Positions 16,716-25,362 of a DNA stretch of 64,000 bases are shown piece by piece. Source of the DNA: Solwaraspora sp. WMMD791 (GTDB taxonomy: Bacteria; Actinomycetota; Actinomycetes; Mycobacteriales; Micromonosporaceae); the NCBI RefSeq assembly GCF_029581195.1, contig NZ_CP120737.1, positions 1,736,001 through 1,800,000 of the forward strand, written 5' to 3'. A model generated the notes under the pieces. That model did no database searches, had not been told where the DNA came from, and saw nothing but the letters and a program-made list of their open reading frames with translations. How positions within the stretch are numbered: position 1 is the stretch's first letter; every line of letters starts with the position of its first letter. Position numbers and translations under genes: made by a program.

Positions 16716-17856
16716 GTCACGGCCGCGCGCCGGGCGGGGCCGCCGCCGGGACCGCCGGGTCTACCTGGCCAGCCACCCGGTGCTGTTCGCCCTGTTGACG
16801 GCGACCCGACGGGTGCCGGTACGGCGGATCGGCCGGACCGTGCTGGTACACGACGCGGCGCCGTTCGCCGACGCGCTGCGGCGGGTGCCGCTGGACCGGT
16901 CGGCGCAGCGGACCACCGCCGGGGCCGCCCGGCGGGCCACCGGCGGTGACGGGTTCCTGTTCGACCAGGAGGGTTACGGGCACCGGCGGACCCGTCGGGA
17001 CACGGCCACGATGTTCGGCACCGAAGGCGTCGCCCGGTTGCGGCCGGTCTGGCTCGACGTGCTGCGCCGGCGGCTGGCACCGCTGGCCGACGGGGCCGAG
17101 GTCGACATCGTCGACGTGGTCGCCGAACTGGCCGGGGCGGCCACCGCGGCGCTGCTCGGCGTCGACGTCGCCGCTGGCGCGGCCGACAGCCCGGGGCACG
17201 CGTTGACGGCGGCGGCCCGGGCAGCGGCGGCGACCGCGGCCCGGCACCACCTGCCGGGGCTGCGGTGGCCGGGGCAGGCGCGACGCGACGAACGGGCCAC
17301 CGCGCGGGCCGCCGCCGAGCTGGCCCGGCTGCTGGGCGTGGCACCCGAGGAGGCGGCCCGGGCCAGCGTGCTGGCGGTCGCCTCGATCAACACCACGATG
17401 GCGGCGATCCCCCGGGCGGTCGCCTGGTGCGCCGACGACCAGTGGTGGGCGGCGGCGGCCGACGCCGGCTCCCGCGACGCGCTCGTCGCCGAACTGCTGC
17501 GGGTCACCGCCGCCAGCCCGGTGCTGCCCCGGGTGGCGGCCGGCCCCGCTGAGCTCGCCGGTGTCGGGGTCCGGGCCGGCGACCGGCTGCTGCTGGTGGC
17601 CCGGCATGCGGCCCACGCCGGGCGGCCGGCTCCCGACCCGGGTACGCCGGTGCCGGCGACGGTCGGGCAGCTGGTGTTCGGCACCGGGCCGCACCGCTGT
17701 CCCGGTGCCCGGCTGGCGCACGCCCAGTTGGCCGACGTGCTCGCGGCGTTGGCGCCGTACCGGCCGATGGTGACCGGTGCCCGGGTGGACCGCCGGTCGG
17801 CGTTGCCGGGCTGGGCCCGGTTGACGCTGCGGGCGACGGTCCGGGCCGGGCGGTGA
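16708..17856 (+). CDS. Cytochrome P450 of the KAS III operon
   Basis: A 382-residue P450 starting at GTG 16708. The heme loop is FGTGPHRCPG with the thiolate Cys at 331. The K-helix ELLR is at 262-265. The I-helix reads VASINTTMA instead of the usual AGxxTT, but keeps two Thr. The N-terminal 40 residues are very basic. It overlaps both neighbours (8 bases upstream, GTGA downstream), so it is part of the operon. It probably oxidises the condensed acyl chain. No redox partner gene is seen nearby. Confidence 0.88.
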   Translation: MTESRPRAGRGRRRDRRVYLASHPVLFALLTATRRVPVRRIGRTVLVHDAAPFADALRRVPLDRSAQRTTAGAARRATGGDGFLFDQEGYGHRRTRRDTATMFGTEGVARLRPVWLDVLRRRLAPLADGAEVDIVDVVAELAGAATAALLGVDVAAGAADSPGHALTAAARAAAATAARHHLPGLRWPGQARRDERATARAAAELARLLGVAPEEAARASVLAVASINTTMAAIPRAVAWCADDQWWAAAADAGSRDALVAELLRVTAASPVLPRVAAGPAELAGVGVRAGDRLLLVARHAAHAGRPAPDPGTPVPATVGQLVFGTGPHRCPGARLAHAQLADVLAALAPYRPMVTGARVDRRSALPGWARLTLRATVRAGR

Positions 17857-18803
17857 GCGCCCGGCTGGCCGGGGTACGGGTCGCGGTGACCGGTGCCAGC
17901 GGGTTCTGCGGGTCGGTGGTGGCGCGGGCGGCGGCGGCCGCCGGGGCGCAGGTCGTCGCGGTGGGTCGTCGGCCGGGCCCGGTGGGGCGGCACGTGCCCT
18001 GGGACGCCGGTCGTCAGGTGCCGGACCTGGGCGGGGTCGACGTCGTGCTGCACCTGGCGGCGGCGGTGGGGGATCCGGCACCCGGGGCGCAGGCGGCGTA
18101 CCACGCGGTGAACGTGGCCGGCACCGACCGGCTGCTGCGGGCGGTGGCGGGTCGGCCGCTGGTCTGGGTCAGCAGCGCCAGCGTCTACCGGCCCGGTGGC
18201 GGCGCGGCGCCGATCCGGGAGGACCATCCGACCGACGGGCAGCGCACCGCGTACGGGCGGACGAAGGCGGCCGGTGAACGGCTGGCGTTGGCCGCCGGCG
18301 CGGTGGTGCTGCGGCCCCGGGCGGTGTACGGGGCCGGGGATCCGCATCTGCTGCCCCGGCTGCTGGGCGCGGTCCGGGCGGGACGGCTGCCGCTGCCCGG
18401 ACCGGACGTGCGGATGAGCATGACCGCGGTGGAGAACCTGGCCGACGCGGTGCTGGCGGCGGTGCACTGGCCGGCCGGGGCGTACAACGTCGCCGACGCG
18501 ACGCCGTACTCGCGCGACGCGGTGGTGACCGGGGTGTTGGCGGCGCTGGGCCGGCCGGCGCGGCTGGTGCGGGTGCCGGTCCGGGTGGCGCTGGGCGCGG
18601 CGACGCTGGCCACCGTGGCCGGTCGGCTCGGCGTGCCGGGCACCGGCCGGGTGACCCGGTACGCCGTGGAGCAACTGGCGTACGAGACGGTGCTGGACCT
18701 GGGGCGGGCGTACGAGCAGGGCTGGTCGCCGCGCCGCGCGTTGCCGGACTTCCTCGCTGAGCTGCCCACGAACCCGGCTGCCGGGCTGCCCAGGCATCAA
18801 TGA
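17853..18803 (+). CDS. NAD(P)-dependent epimerase/reductase (OleD-like extended SDR)
   Basis: A 316-residue extended SDR. It has TGASGFCG at the N-terminus, VSSASVY, and the active-site AYGRTK (YxxxK intact) near residue 132. The layout follows 3-beta-HSD/OleD-type reductases, including the variable C-terminus that binds the substrate. OleD reduces the beta-keto acid made by OleA, so in this operon it would act between the KAS III and the adenylating enzyme. A nucleotide-sugar epimerase supplying the GT2 is the alternative. It is the last gene of the operon and is coupled to the P450 by a GTGA overlap. Confidence 0.85.
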   Translation: MSARLAGVRVAVTGASGFCGSVVARAAAAAGAQVVAVGRRPGPVGRHVPWDAGRQVPDLGGVDVVLHLAAAVGDPAPGAQAAYHAVNVAGTDRLLRAVAGRPLVWVSSASVYRPGGGAAPIREDHPTDGQRTAYGRTKAAGERLALAAGAVVLRPRAVYGAGDPHLLPRLLGAVRAGRLPLPGPDVRMSMTAVENLADAVLAAVHWPAGAYNVADATPYSRDAVVTGVLAALGRPARLVRVPVRVALGAATLATVAGRLGVPGTGRVTRYAVEQLAYETVLDLGRAYEQGWSPRRALPDFLAELPTNPAAGLPRHQ

Positions 18804-18844
18804 CAGTACATACGGCAAGCGCATATAGTGACACGGTCGTCACT
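18800..18844 (+). promoter_or_regulatory. Sigma-70-type promoter with overlapping inverted repeat, for the SGNH gene
   Basis: A -35 box ATGACA (18800-18805), an 18-base spacer and a -10 box TATAGT (18824-18829) lie 40 bases before the start codon at 18869. The -35 overlaps the stop codon of the upstream reductase. An inverted repeat AGTGAC/GTCACT (18827-18832 and 18839-18844) overlaps the -10 and start site and could be an operator. This is one of the few AT-rich stretches in the area. Confidence 0.7.
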
Positions 18845-18868
18845 GGCAGCTGACCCTCGGGAGGTACC

Positions 18869-19723
18869 GTGCACCGACGGTGGGTGGCCGGGGCCGCCGC
18901 GATCTGCGCACTGGTCGCTCTCGCCTGCGAGGCCGGGGACGGCGACGGTTCGCCGGACGACCCGCCACCGCCGCCCCGGGCCGACCTGCCGACGTCGATC
19001 GCGGCGCTCGGCGACTCCATCACCGCCGGGTACGGCTCCTGCATCGTGCTGACCGCCTGTCACCGCAACTCGTGGTCCACCGGGGACGGTTTCCGGGTGG
19101 AGAGCCTGTACCGGCGGGTGCTCGACGCCGACGACCGGATCCGGGGACAGGACCACAACTTCGCGGTGCCCGGGGCCCGGGCGGCGGCGCTGGCCGATCA
19201 GGCGGCGTCGGCGGTGGAGGTGTCGGCGGCGTACGTCACGGTTCTCATCGGCGCCAACGACGCCTGCCGACCGTCGGTGACCGACATGACGCCGGTCGAC
19301 GCGTTCCGGGCCGACGTCGACCGGGGGTTGCGGGTGCTGCGCGACGGGCTGCCCGAGGCGGAGGTCCTGGTACTGAGCATTCCGGACCTGCACCGGCTGT
19401 GGGAGCTCGGGCACGACCAGGAGCGGGTGGTCCGGGCCTGGAACCGGGGGGTGTGCCCGTCGATGCTGGCCGACCCGACCGCCACCGACGAGTCGGCGAC
19501 GCAGCGGCGGACCGCTGTCCGCGAGCGGGTGGTGGCGTACAACGCCGAGCTGGCCCGGGCCTGCCAGGCGTACGGCGACCGCTGCCGGTTCGACGGCGGC
19601 GCCGCGTACGACGCGCAGTTCCGGCTGGCCGATCTGAACCAGCTCGACTACTTCCACCCGGACGCGGACGGCCAGAACCTGCTGGCCGAGGTGGCGTATG
19701 CGGCGAGCGGCCTGGCCGAATGA
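18869..19723 (+). CDS. Secreted or lipid-anchored SGNH/GDSL hydrolase
   Basis: A 284-residue esterase. The N-terminal signal segment ends in VALAC (Cys20), a possible lipobox, followed by a Pro-rich spacer. SGNH blocks are ALGDSITAGYG (block I, nucleophile Ser), VLIGANDAC (block III, Asn) and DYFHPD near the C-terminus (Asp/His). The GTG start at 18869 has a GGGAGGT site. Its own promoter separates it from the preceding operon. It probably hydrolyses extracellular esters or lipids. There are several Cys, as usual for secreted actinobacterial members. Confidence 0.88.
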   Translation: MHRRWVAGAAAICALVALACEAGDGDGSPDDPPPPPRADLPTSIAALGDSITAGYGSCIVLTACHRNSWSTGDGFRVESLYRRVLDADDRIRGQDHNFAVPGARAAALADQAASAVEVSAAYVTVLIGANDACRPSVTDMTPVDAFRADVDRGLRVLRDGLPEAEVLVLSIPDLHRLWELGHDQERVVRAWNRGVCPSMLADPTATDESATQRRTAVRERVVAYNAELARACQAYGDRCRFDGGAAYDAQFRLADLNQLDYFHPDADGQNLLAEVAYAASGLAE

Positions 19724-19769
19724 CCAGGCCGCCCGCCTTGAGGGGGAGGAAACAGGATCGGATGCGCCG

Positions 19770-20693
19770 TCAGCGTGTCGCGAGGACGGCGGTGACCACG
19801 GCGTCGGCCGCGGTCTCGTGCTTGGCGTAGTGCTCCGGGTAGGCCGACACCTGCACGGCCTGGGCCGCCTCGGTCAGGCGCAGCTGCTCCCAACCGGGGA
19901 CCCGCTGCAGGGCCAGGTAGAACTGGGTCGCCGCGTACGTCGGGTTCATCAGGTCGGCGACCGCGCCCCAGCCGGTGCTGGTCCGCTGCTGGAACAGCCC
20001 GACCGAGTCGTGGTCCCAGCCAGTGCCCTGGTGCGGGTAGTTCTTGGACTCCGGCAGCACCTCGCTGGCCCGGTTGAGCAGGGTGGATTCCTGCATCGCG
20101 GTGGCCACGGCGATCACCATCGCCCGACGCGGCATCTGCAGGGCCAGACCGGCGTCGACGATCATGGTGGCGTTGTCCATCTGCACCTGGGAGAGGCCGG
20201 CGACCGGGGCGACAGTGGTCGGGGTGGGTTCGGCGGTGGGCGACTCGGCCGGCGCGGGGGACTCCGTGGCCAGGTCCGGGTCGGCCGCCGCCGGCGCGTC
20301 GGTGGCGTCAGCCGCCGGCTGGGCGGCGGGGGCGGCCGCCGCGGCGGCGCCTGCGGCGGGGTCGGTGCCCGGGTCCGGGCGCTTGGCACGGGTGGCGTCG
20401 TCGAGCGCCTCGGCCCGGCGCTGCAGGTCCGCCTCTGACACCGCCGCCGGCGGCGCGGCGTCGGTGGTGGTGCCGGCGGTCGACTCGACGGCGGCGACGA
20501 CGCCGAGCGCGCAGACGACGACAGCGGCGACGACGAGCCGGCCCGACGGACGCTGTTCACGCAGTCGCTCCCACCCGGCGACGGCGGCGGCCCGCAGCGC
20601 GCCGGTCGTCCCGACGCCCGAGGCGGCGTCATCCGAACGGCTATCGCGACTCAGGGTGGCGTCCTCGTTCCTTGTGGTGTGGTCATCAGGCAT
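19770..20693 (-). CDS. Membrane-anchored SLT-like cell-wall protein
   Basis: A 307-residue protein. The cytoplasmic N-terminus is followed by one membrane helix (about 52-70), then a long Ala/Pro/Thr-rich linker (about 75-170) and a C-terminal domain of about 130 residues. That domain has TAMQESTLLN, DHDSVGLFQQR and MNPTYAATQFY, like lysozyme/soluble lytic transglycosylase domains in actinobacterial wall hydrolases. The Glu in MQEST is a candidate catalytic acid. It probably acts on peptidoglycan outside the membrane. Substrate and activity are untested by sequence. Confidence 0.75.
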   Translation of the reverse strand: MPDDHTTRNEDATLSRDSRSDDAASGVGTTGALRAAAVAGWERLREQRPSGRLVVAAVVVCALGVVAAVESTAGTTTDAAPPAAVSEADLQRRAEALDDATRAKRPDPGTDPAAGAAAAAAPAAQPAADATDAPAAADPDLATESPAPAESPTAEPTPTTVAPVAGLSQVQMDNATMIVDAGLALQMPRRAMVIAVATAMQESTLLNRASEVLPESKNYPHQGTGWDHDSVGLFQQRTSTGWGAVADLMNPTYAATQFYLALQRVPGWEQLRLTEAAQAVQVSAYPEHYAKHETAADAVVTAVLATR

Positions 20694-21179
20694 TCGACGA
20701 GGCTAGGCAGGCCACACCTCGATTACCTACGGTGATTTTGTGATCGAGGCCACAATCTCCCACTGAGTAATCGGTCAGGACCGGAGAGTCGTCGACACGA
20801 CCGGTCGATGCGGATAAATCATAAATTCCGGGAATTCGACCAAGGGGCTCACCAGACCGGCCGAGACCTCGCAGTTACCGGGCCCCTGGCACCTCCCCCG
20901 CCTCCATCAACCCTTCGTAGCCGACACTCGACCGATCCGCCGACGGCCACATCCCCTACCCGGCCAGCCCGTCAACACAGCGAAGTCGCCACTCGGAGTG
21001 ATCCACTTACTCTCAGTGGCCACCTCCGATGATCGGCCGTCCTTCCGGAAAGCCCACATCGGTGCCCGGGAAAGCGGAATGCACCGGCGTAGGACTAGCG
21101 TTGCTGACTACAGGGATGTCGTCTCCGCCGTACCGTTTCGACAGCCCGCCGTACCGTTTCCGACAGGAGGTTGCGCCCG
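20694..21179. other. 486-base divergent intergenic region
   Basis: This lies between the SLT-like gene (- strand) and PAC2 (+ strand) and is more AT-rich than its surroundings. A 10-bp hairpin (20717-20726 with 20740-20749, one G-T pair) sits in the leader of the SLT-like gene. Two near-identical direct repeats (21126-21144 and 21148-21167, built on ccgtaccgttt) lie just before the PAC2 ribosome site. The actinobacterial c-di-AMP riboswitch, often found before such wall hydrolases, was looked for and not recognised. No gene is seen. Confidence 0.6.
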
Positions 21180-22103
21180 GTGCTCGACCCACACGAGCTC
21201 TACGACGTCGTCGACGAGTTGCCCGAGCTCGGCCAGCCGGTGCTGATCCAGGCGATGACCGGCTTCGTCGACGCCGGAAACGCGACCCGCCTCGCCCGGG
21301 AGCACCTGCTCACCAGCCTCGAGCACGAGGTCGTGGCGACGTTCGACATCGATCAGCTGCTCGACTACCGGTCGCGGCGGCCGGTGATGCTCTTCGTCGA
21401 GGACCACTGGGAGCACTACGACGAGCCCCGGCTCGAGGTGCACCTGATGCGCGACGACGCCGGCACCCCGTTCCTGCTGCTCGGCGGGCCCGAGCCGGAC
21501 CTGCAGTGGGAGCGGTTCACCGCAGCGGTGATCGCCGTGACCCGGCGACTCAACGTCGGCACGACGATCGGCCTGAACGCCATCCCGATGGCCGTGCCGC
21601 ACACCCGGCCCACCGGGATCACCGCGCACGCCAGCCGGCGTGAGCTGATCAGCGGCTACGAACCGTGGCTGCAGCGGGTCCAGGTCCCCGGCAGCGCCGG
21701 ACATCTGCTGGAGTACCGCCTCGGCCAGCAGGGGCACGACGCCGTCGGCTTCGCCGTGCACGTGCCGCACTACGTCGCGCAGGCCGAGTACCCGGCCGCC
21801 GCCGAGATGCTGCTCAACTCGGTGTCCCGCACCACCGGCCTGCTGCTGCCGACCGAGCAGTTGCACGAGGCGGCCGAGTCGGTCCGCGAGGACATCGACC
21901 GGCAGGTCGCTCAGACCGAGGAGGCCGTCTCCCTGGTCAGTGCCCTGGAGGAGCAGTACGACACGTTCACCCGGGGACGCGGCAGCACCAACCTGCTCGC
22001 CGAGCCGAACGGCCCGTTGCCCACCGCCGACGAGCTCGGCGCCGAGTTGGAGCGCTTCCTGGCCGAGCAGACCCGCCCCGGCGACCTGCCCGGACCCGGC
22101 TGA
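21180..22103 (+). CDS. PAC2 (proteasome assembly chaperone-like) family protein
   Basis: A 307-residue member of the PAC2 family, common in actinobacteria. It has the family start (LPELGQPVLIQAMTGFVDAG) and an adjacent strand-rich fold (LLLGGPEPDLQWERF). The C-terminal acidic tail is helical. GTG 21180 is chosen because the AGGAGG at 21165-21170 is then 9 bases away; TTG 21171 would abut it. Bacterial members are linked by homology to proteasome assembly chaperones, but their role is not settled. Followed by xthA after 7 bases, so probably co-transcribed. Confidence 0.88.
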   Translation: MLDPHELYDVVDELPELGQPVLIQAMTGFVDAGNATRLAREHLLTSLEHEVVATFDIDQLLDYRSRRPVMLFVEDHWEHYDEPRLEVHLMRDDAGTPFLLLGGPEPDLQWERFTAAVIAVTRRLNVGTTIGLNAIPMAVPHTRPTGITAHASRRELISGYEPWLQRVQVPGSAGHLLEYRLGQQGHDAVGFAVHVPHYVAQAEYPAAAEMLLNSVSRTTGLLLPTEQLHEAAESVREDIDRQVAQTEEAVSLVSALEEQYDTFTRGRGSTNLLAEPNGPLPTADELGAELERFLAEQTRPGDLPGPG

Positions 22104-22110
22104 GCCGCCG

Positions 22111-22878
22111 GTGCGCATCGCCACCTGGAACGTCAACTCGGTCAAGGCCCGGCTGCCCCGGTTGCTCGGCTGGCTGGCCGACACCGCACCGGACGTCGTC
22201 TGCCTGCAGGAGACGAAGTGCCCGGCGGCGGCGTTCCCGACCGACGCCGTCGCGGAGCTCGGCTACGCCGTCGCCGCGCACGGCGACGGCCGCTGGAACG
22301 GGGTCGCCGTGCTCTCCCGGGTCGGCCTCGACCAGGTGCGCACCGGATTCGTCGGCGAACCTGGCTTCCCGGCCCCCGAGGCGAGGGCCGTCTCGGCCGA
22401 CTGCGCCGGGGTCCGGGTGTGGTCGGTGTACGTCCCCAACGGGCGCAGCCTCGACTCGCCGCACTACCAGTACAAGCTGGCCTGGCTGGCCGGGCTGCGT
22501 GACGCCCTCGCCGCCGAACCCGGACCGCAGTTGGTCGTCTGCGGCGACTTCAACGTCGCGCCGACCGACGCCGACGTCTGGGATCCGGCCGTCTTCGCCG
22601 GCTCCACCCACGTCACCCCGGCCGAACGGGCGGCGCTGGCCGACCTGCTCGCCCTCGGGCTGGTCGACGTCGTGCCGCAGCCGATGAAGGGCCCGCACCC
22701 GTTCACCTACTGGGACTACCGGGCCGGGATGTTCCCGAAGAACATGGGCATGCGGATCGACCTGGTCTACGCCAGTTCCGCCGTCAACCGGCGGGTCCGG
22801 GCGGCGTACGTCGACCGTGCCGCCCGCAAGGGCCCGGCGCCGTCCGATCACGCCCCGATCGTCGTCGACCTGGACTGA
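22111..22878 (+). CDS. xthA: Exodeoxyribonuclease III (AP endonuclease)
   Basis: A 255-residue Mg-dependent exonuclease/AP endonuclease for base-excision repair. Signatures are ATWNVNSVKAR, LQETKC, SVYVPNGR, CGDFNVAPTDADVW, RIDLVYAS and the closing SDHAPIVVDL, which hold the metal-binding Glu and the catalytic Asp, Asn and His. GTG 22111 gives the exact family N-terminus (MRIATWN). It is 7 bases after the PAC2 stop. Confidence 0.95.
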   Translation: MRIATWNVNSVKARLPRLLGWLADTAPDVVCLQETKCPAAAFPTDAVAELGYAVAAHGDGRWNGVAVLSRVGLDQVRTGFVGEPGFPAPEARAVSADCAGVRVWSVYVPNGRSLDSPHYQYKLAWLAGLRDALAAEPGPQLVVCGDFNVAPTDADVWDPAVFAGSTHVTPAERAALADLLALGLVDVVPQPMKGPHPFTYWDYRAGMFPKNMGMRIDLVYASSAVNRRVRAAYVDRAARKGPAPSDHAPIVVDLD

Positions 22879-22888
22879 CCCCGCCTCC

Positions 22889-22941
22889 CGGTCGGCGACC
22901 GCCGACTGACTCAGCGTGCCGGTCGGCGACCGCCGTGGCAC
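22889..22941. terminator. Repeat/hairpin region between convergent xthA and gnd
   Basis: The 16-base sequence cggtcggcgaccgccg occurs twice (22889-22904 and 22920-22935). Each copy contains a small palindrome (ggtcg/cgacc), and the second is framed by gtgcc/ggcac. It lies between two converging genes and is likely a two-way terminator. Confidence 0.5.
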
Positions 22942-22998
22942 CGGCTTGCACCGGAGCCACGACGGTCGACCGTCAGGCGGACCACCAGGATCGACCTG

Positions 22999-24432
22999 TC
23001 AGCGGGATTCGACCTCGCTGCGGTCACCGGCCCAGAGCACGTGGAAGCTGCCCTCGGCGTCGACCCGGCGGTAGGTGTGCGCACCGAAGAAGTCCCGCTG
23101 CCCCTGGATCAGGGCGGCCGGCAGTCGCGGGGCACGCAGCCCGTCGTAGTAGGCCAGCGCGGACGCGAACCCGGGCGCCGGCACACCGATCTGCGCGGCG
23201 GTGGCGACCACCCGACGCCAGCCCTGCTGGGCACCGGCGAGCGCCTCGGCGAAGTAGCCGTCGGTCAGCAGCGTCGGCAGCTGCGGTGCCGTGTCGTACG
23301 CTGCCCGGATCCGGTCCAGGAAGGCGGCCCGGATGATGCATCCGCCACGCCAGATCCGGGCCACCGCACCCAGATCGATGTTCCAGTCGTACTCGGCGCT
23401 GCCTGCCTGGATCTGGTGGAAACCCTGCGCGTACGCGACGATCTTCGACGCGTACAGCGCCTGCTCGACGTCGGCGATCAGCTCGTCGGCCGACCCGGCC
23501 CAGCTCTCCACCGGTCCGGGCAGGTCGGCGGCGGCGGCGCGGATGTCGGCGTGGCCGGACAACGCCCGGGCGAACACGGCCTCCGAGATGCCGCTCACCG
23601 GCACCCCGAGGTCCAGCGCCCCTTGGACGGTCCACCGCCCGGTGCCCTTCTGCCCGGCCCGGTCGAGCACGACGTCGACGAACGGCTTGCCGGTGGCCGC
23701 GTCGGTGTGGCCGAGCACCTCGGCGGTGATCTCGATCAGGTACGAGGAGAGCCGGCCGGCGTTCCAGCTGCGGAACACGTCGGCGATCTGCGCCGGGGTG
23801 AGCCCGCCGGCGCGGCGCAGCAGGTCGTACGCCTCACCGATGAGCTGCATGTCGGCGTACTCGATGCCGTTGTGCACCATCTTGACGAAGTGGCCGGCGC
23901 CGTCCGGGCCGATCCGCACGCAGCACGGCGTGCCGTCGACCTTGGCGGAGATGTCCTCCAGCAGCGGGCCGAGCGCGGCGTACGACTCCTCCGAGCCGCC
24001 GGGCATGATGCTCGGACCGTGCAGTGCGCCCTCCTCACCGCCGGAGACCCCGGTGCCGACGAAGTGCAGGCCGCGTTCCCGCAGCTCGGCCTCGCGCCGG
24101 CGGGTGTCCAGGAAGTGCGCGTTGCCGCCGTCGATGATCATGTCGTCCGGCTCCAGCAGGGGCGCGAACTCGTTGATCACGGCGTCCGTGGCGGCACCCG
24201 CGTTCACCATGATCACCACGCGACGTGGGCGTTCCAGCGAGGCCACGAACTCTGCCGGGCTCTCCGCCGGCAGGAACGCGCCCTCGTGGCCGAACTCGGC
24301 CATCATCTCCTTGGTCCGGCCGACCGACCGGTTGTGGACCGCCACCACATGGCCGTGCCGCGCAAGGTTCCGGGCCAGGTTGCGACCCATCACCCCCAGA
24401 CCGGTGACCCCGATCTGCGCCGTCTGGCTCAT
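22999..24432 (-). CDS. gnd: 6-phosphogluconate dehydrogenase, decarboxylating
   Basis: A 477-residue enzyme of the oxidative pentose phosphate pathway, of the long NADP-type length. It has GVTGLGVMGRNLARN at the start, DGGNAHFLDT, VGTGVSGGEEGALHGPSIMPGG, the catalytic HFVKMVHNGIEYADMQ and the C-terminal QRDFFGAHTYRR. ATG 24432 follows an AGGAGGAG site. Its promoter should lie in the 288 bases up to 24720, where no gene is visible. Confidence 0.96.
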   Translation of the reverse strand: MSQTAQIGVTGLGVMGRNLARNLARHGHVVAVHNRSVGRTKEMMAEFGHEGAFLPAESPAEFVASLERPRRVVIMVNAGAATDAVINEFAPLLEPDDMIIDGGNAHFLDTRRREAELRERGLHFVGTGVSGGEEGALHGPSIMPGGSEESYAALGPLLEDISAKVDGTPCCVRIGPDGAGHFVKMVHNGIEYADMQLIGEAYDLLRRAGGLTPAQIADVFRSWNAGRLSSYLIEITAEVLGHTDAATGKPFVDVVLDRAGQKGTGRWTVQGALDLGVPVSGISEAVFARALSGHADIRAAAADLPGPVESWAGSADELIADVEQALYASKIVAYAQGFHQIQAGSAEYDWNIDLGAVARIWRGGCIIRAAFLDRIRAAYDTAPQLPTLLTDGYFAEALAGAQQGWRRVVATAAQIGVPAPGFASALAYYDGLRAPRLPAALIQGQRDFFGAHTYRRVDAEGSFHVLWAGDRSEVESR

Positions 24433-24720
24433 GACTCCTCCTCGGTGCTGCTGGTTGTGCTGGTCATCTTTCCGCTTTCCGGATGGCGGGACACTCCGGG
24501 GCGGCCGGCGGTGGTGGAGGCTCGTCCGCACGGGCCGCCCCGGAGTGGGACCGGGGTGGGGCTACAGCCGGCCGGCACCCGCCCCGGCAGTCACCAGCGC
24601 CCTCGACATCGGACGCGGAGTCGACCCCGGACACGGACGGGTCGTCGGCGCACGACGGATCGGACGGGTCATGCCCTGGGGTACGGCGGTGGCCACCCAA
24701 CGGTTCACCGGGTCGCCGGG

Positions 24721-25335
24721 TCAGCTGTCGCGGACCTCGACCAGGGAGGCGAAGACCACGATGTTGTCGGCGTAGCCGATGCCGTCGCCGCGCCACTCGC
24801 CCCCGCAGGTGATCAGCCGCAGGCCGGGCCGGGTGTAATCGCCGTACACCTGCTCGATCGGCAACGCGTCCTTGGCGTAGTGCGCCACCGAGTTCACCTC
24901 GAAGATGGCGACGGTGCGGTCCCGGCGGGTCACCTCGACCGTCGCGCCCGGCGCGATGTCGGCCAGCCCGTGGAAGACCGACGGGCCGTCGCGGGTGTCG
25001 GCGTGCCCGACGATGATCGCCGGACCGAACTGGCCGGGGGTCGGCCCCCGGTCGTACCAGCCGGCCTGGTTGTGCCGCCGCAGCGACGGTACGGCGATCG
25101 ACCCGTCGTCGGCGACCCCGACCGCGTGCACCGGGGCCCGCACGTCGAGCGACGGGATGGCGATCCGGATCGGCCGGCTCGGCTCCAGCACCGGGAACTC
25201 CCGGGGCGGCGGGTTGTTCCCACCTGCCAGGACCTCTCGCCAGCTCCCGTCACCGAAGGCGATCATGAACACGCCGAACAGCCCGAGCAGCAGCGCCACC
25301 GGCCCGGTCCAGTTGCGCCGGCCACCCTTCGCCAC
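24721..25335 (-). CDS. Class F-type sortase
   Basis: A 204-residue membrane-anchored transpeptidase with one N-terminal helix (about 11-28). The catalytic His111 (VGHADT) and Cys177 (LITCGGEW) are present, and Arg182 is a candidate third residue. Class F sortases of actinobacteria are short and often lie next to their substrate. Here the neighbour on the same strand (27 bases upstream) is a secreted protein with a C-terminal helix and basic tail, a probable substrate. It would join cell-wall proteins to peptidoglycan on the outer face of the membrane. Confidence 0.85.
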   Translation of the reverse strand: MAKGGRRNWTGPVALLLGLFGVFMIAFGDGSWREVLAGGNNPPPREFPVLEPSRPIRIAIPSLDVRAPVHAVGVADDGSIAVPSLRRHNQAGWYDRGPTPGQFGPAIIVGHADTRDGPSVFHGLADIAPGATVEVTRRDRTVAIFEVNSVAHYAKDALPIEQVYGDYTRPGLRLITCGGEWRGDGIGYADNIVVFASLVEVRDS

Positions 25336-25362
25336 GCCCGCTGCCCTCCCCGGCCGTCGCGG

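Noticed and set aside
20694-20830. A c-di-AMP (ydaO-type) riboswitch before the wall-hydrolase-like gene
   Set aside because: Such riboswitches precede many actinobacterial wall hydrolases, but the conserved blocks could not be found here, only a 10-bp hairpin.
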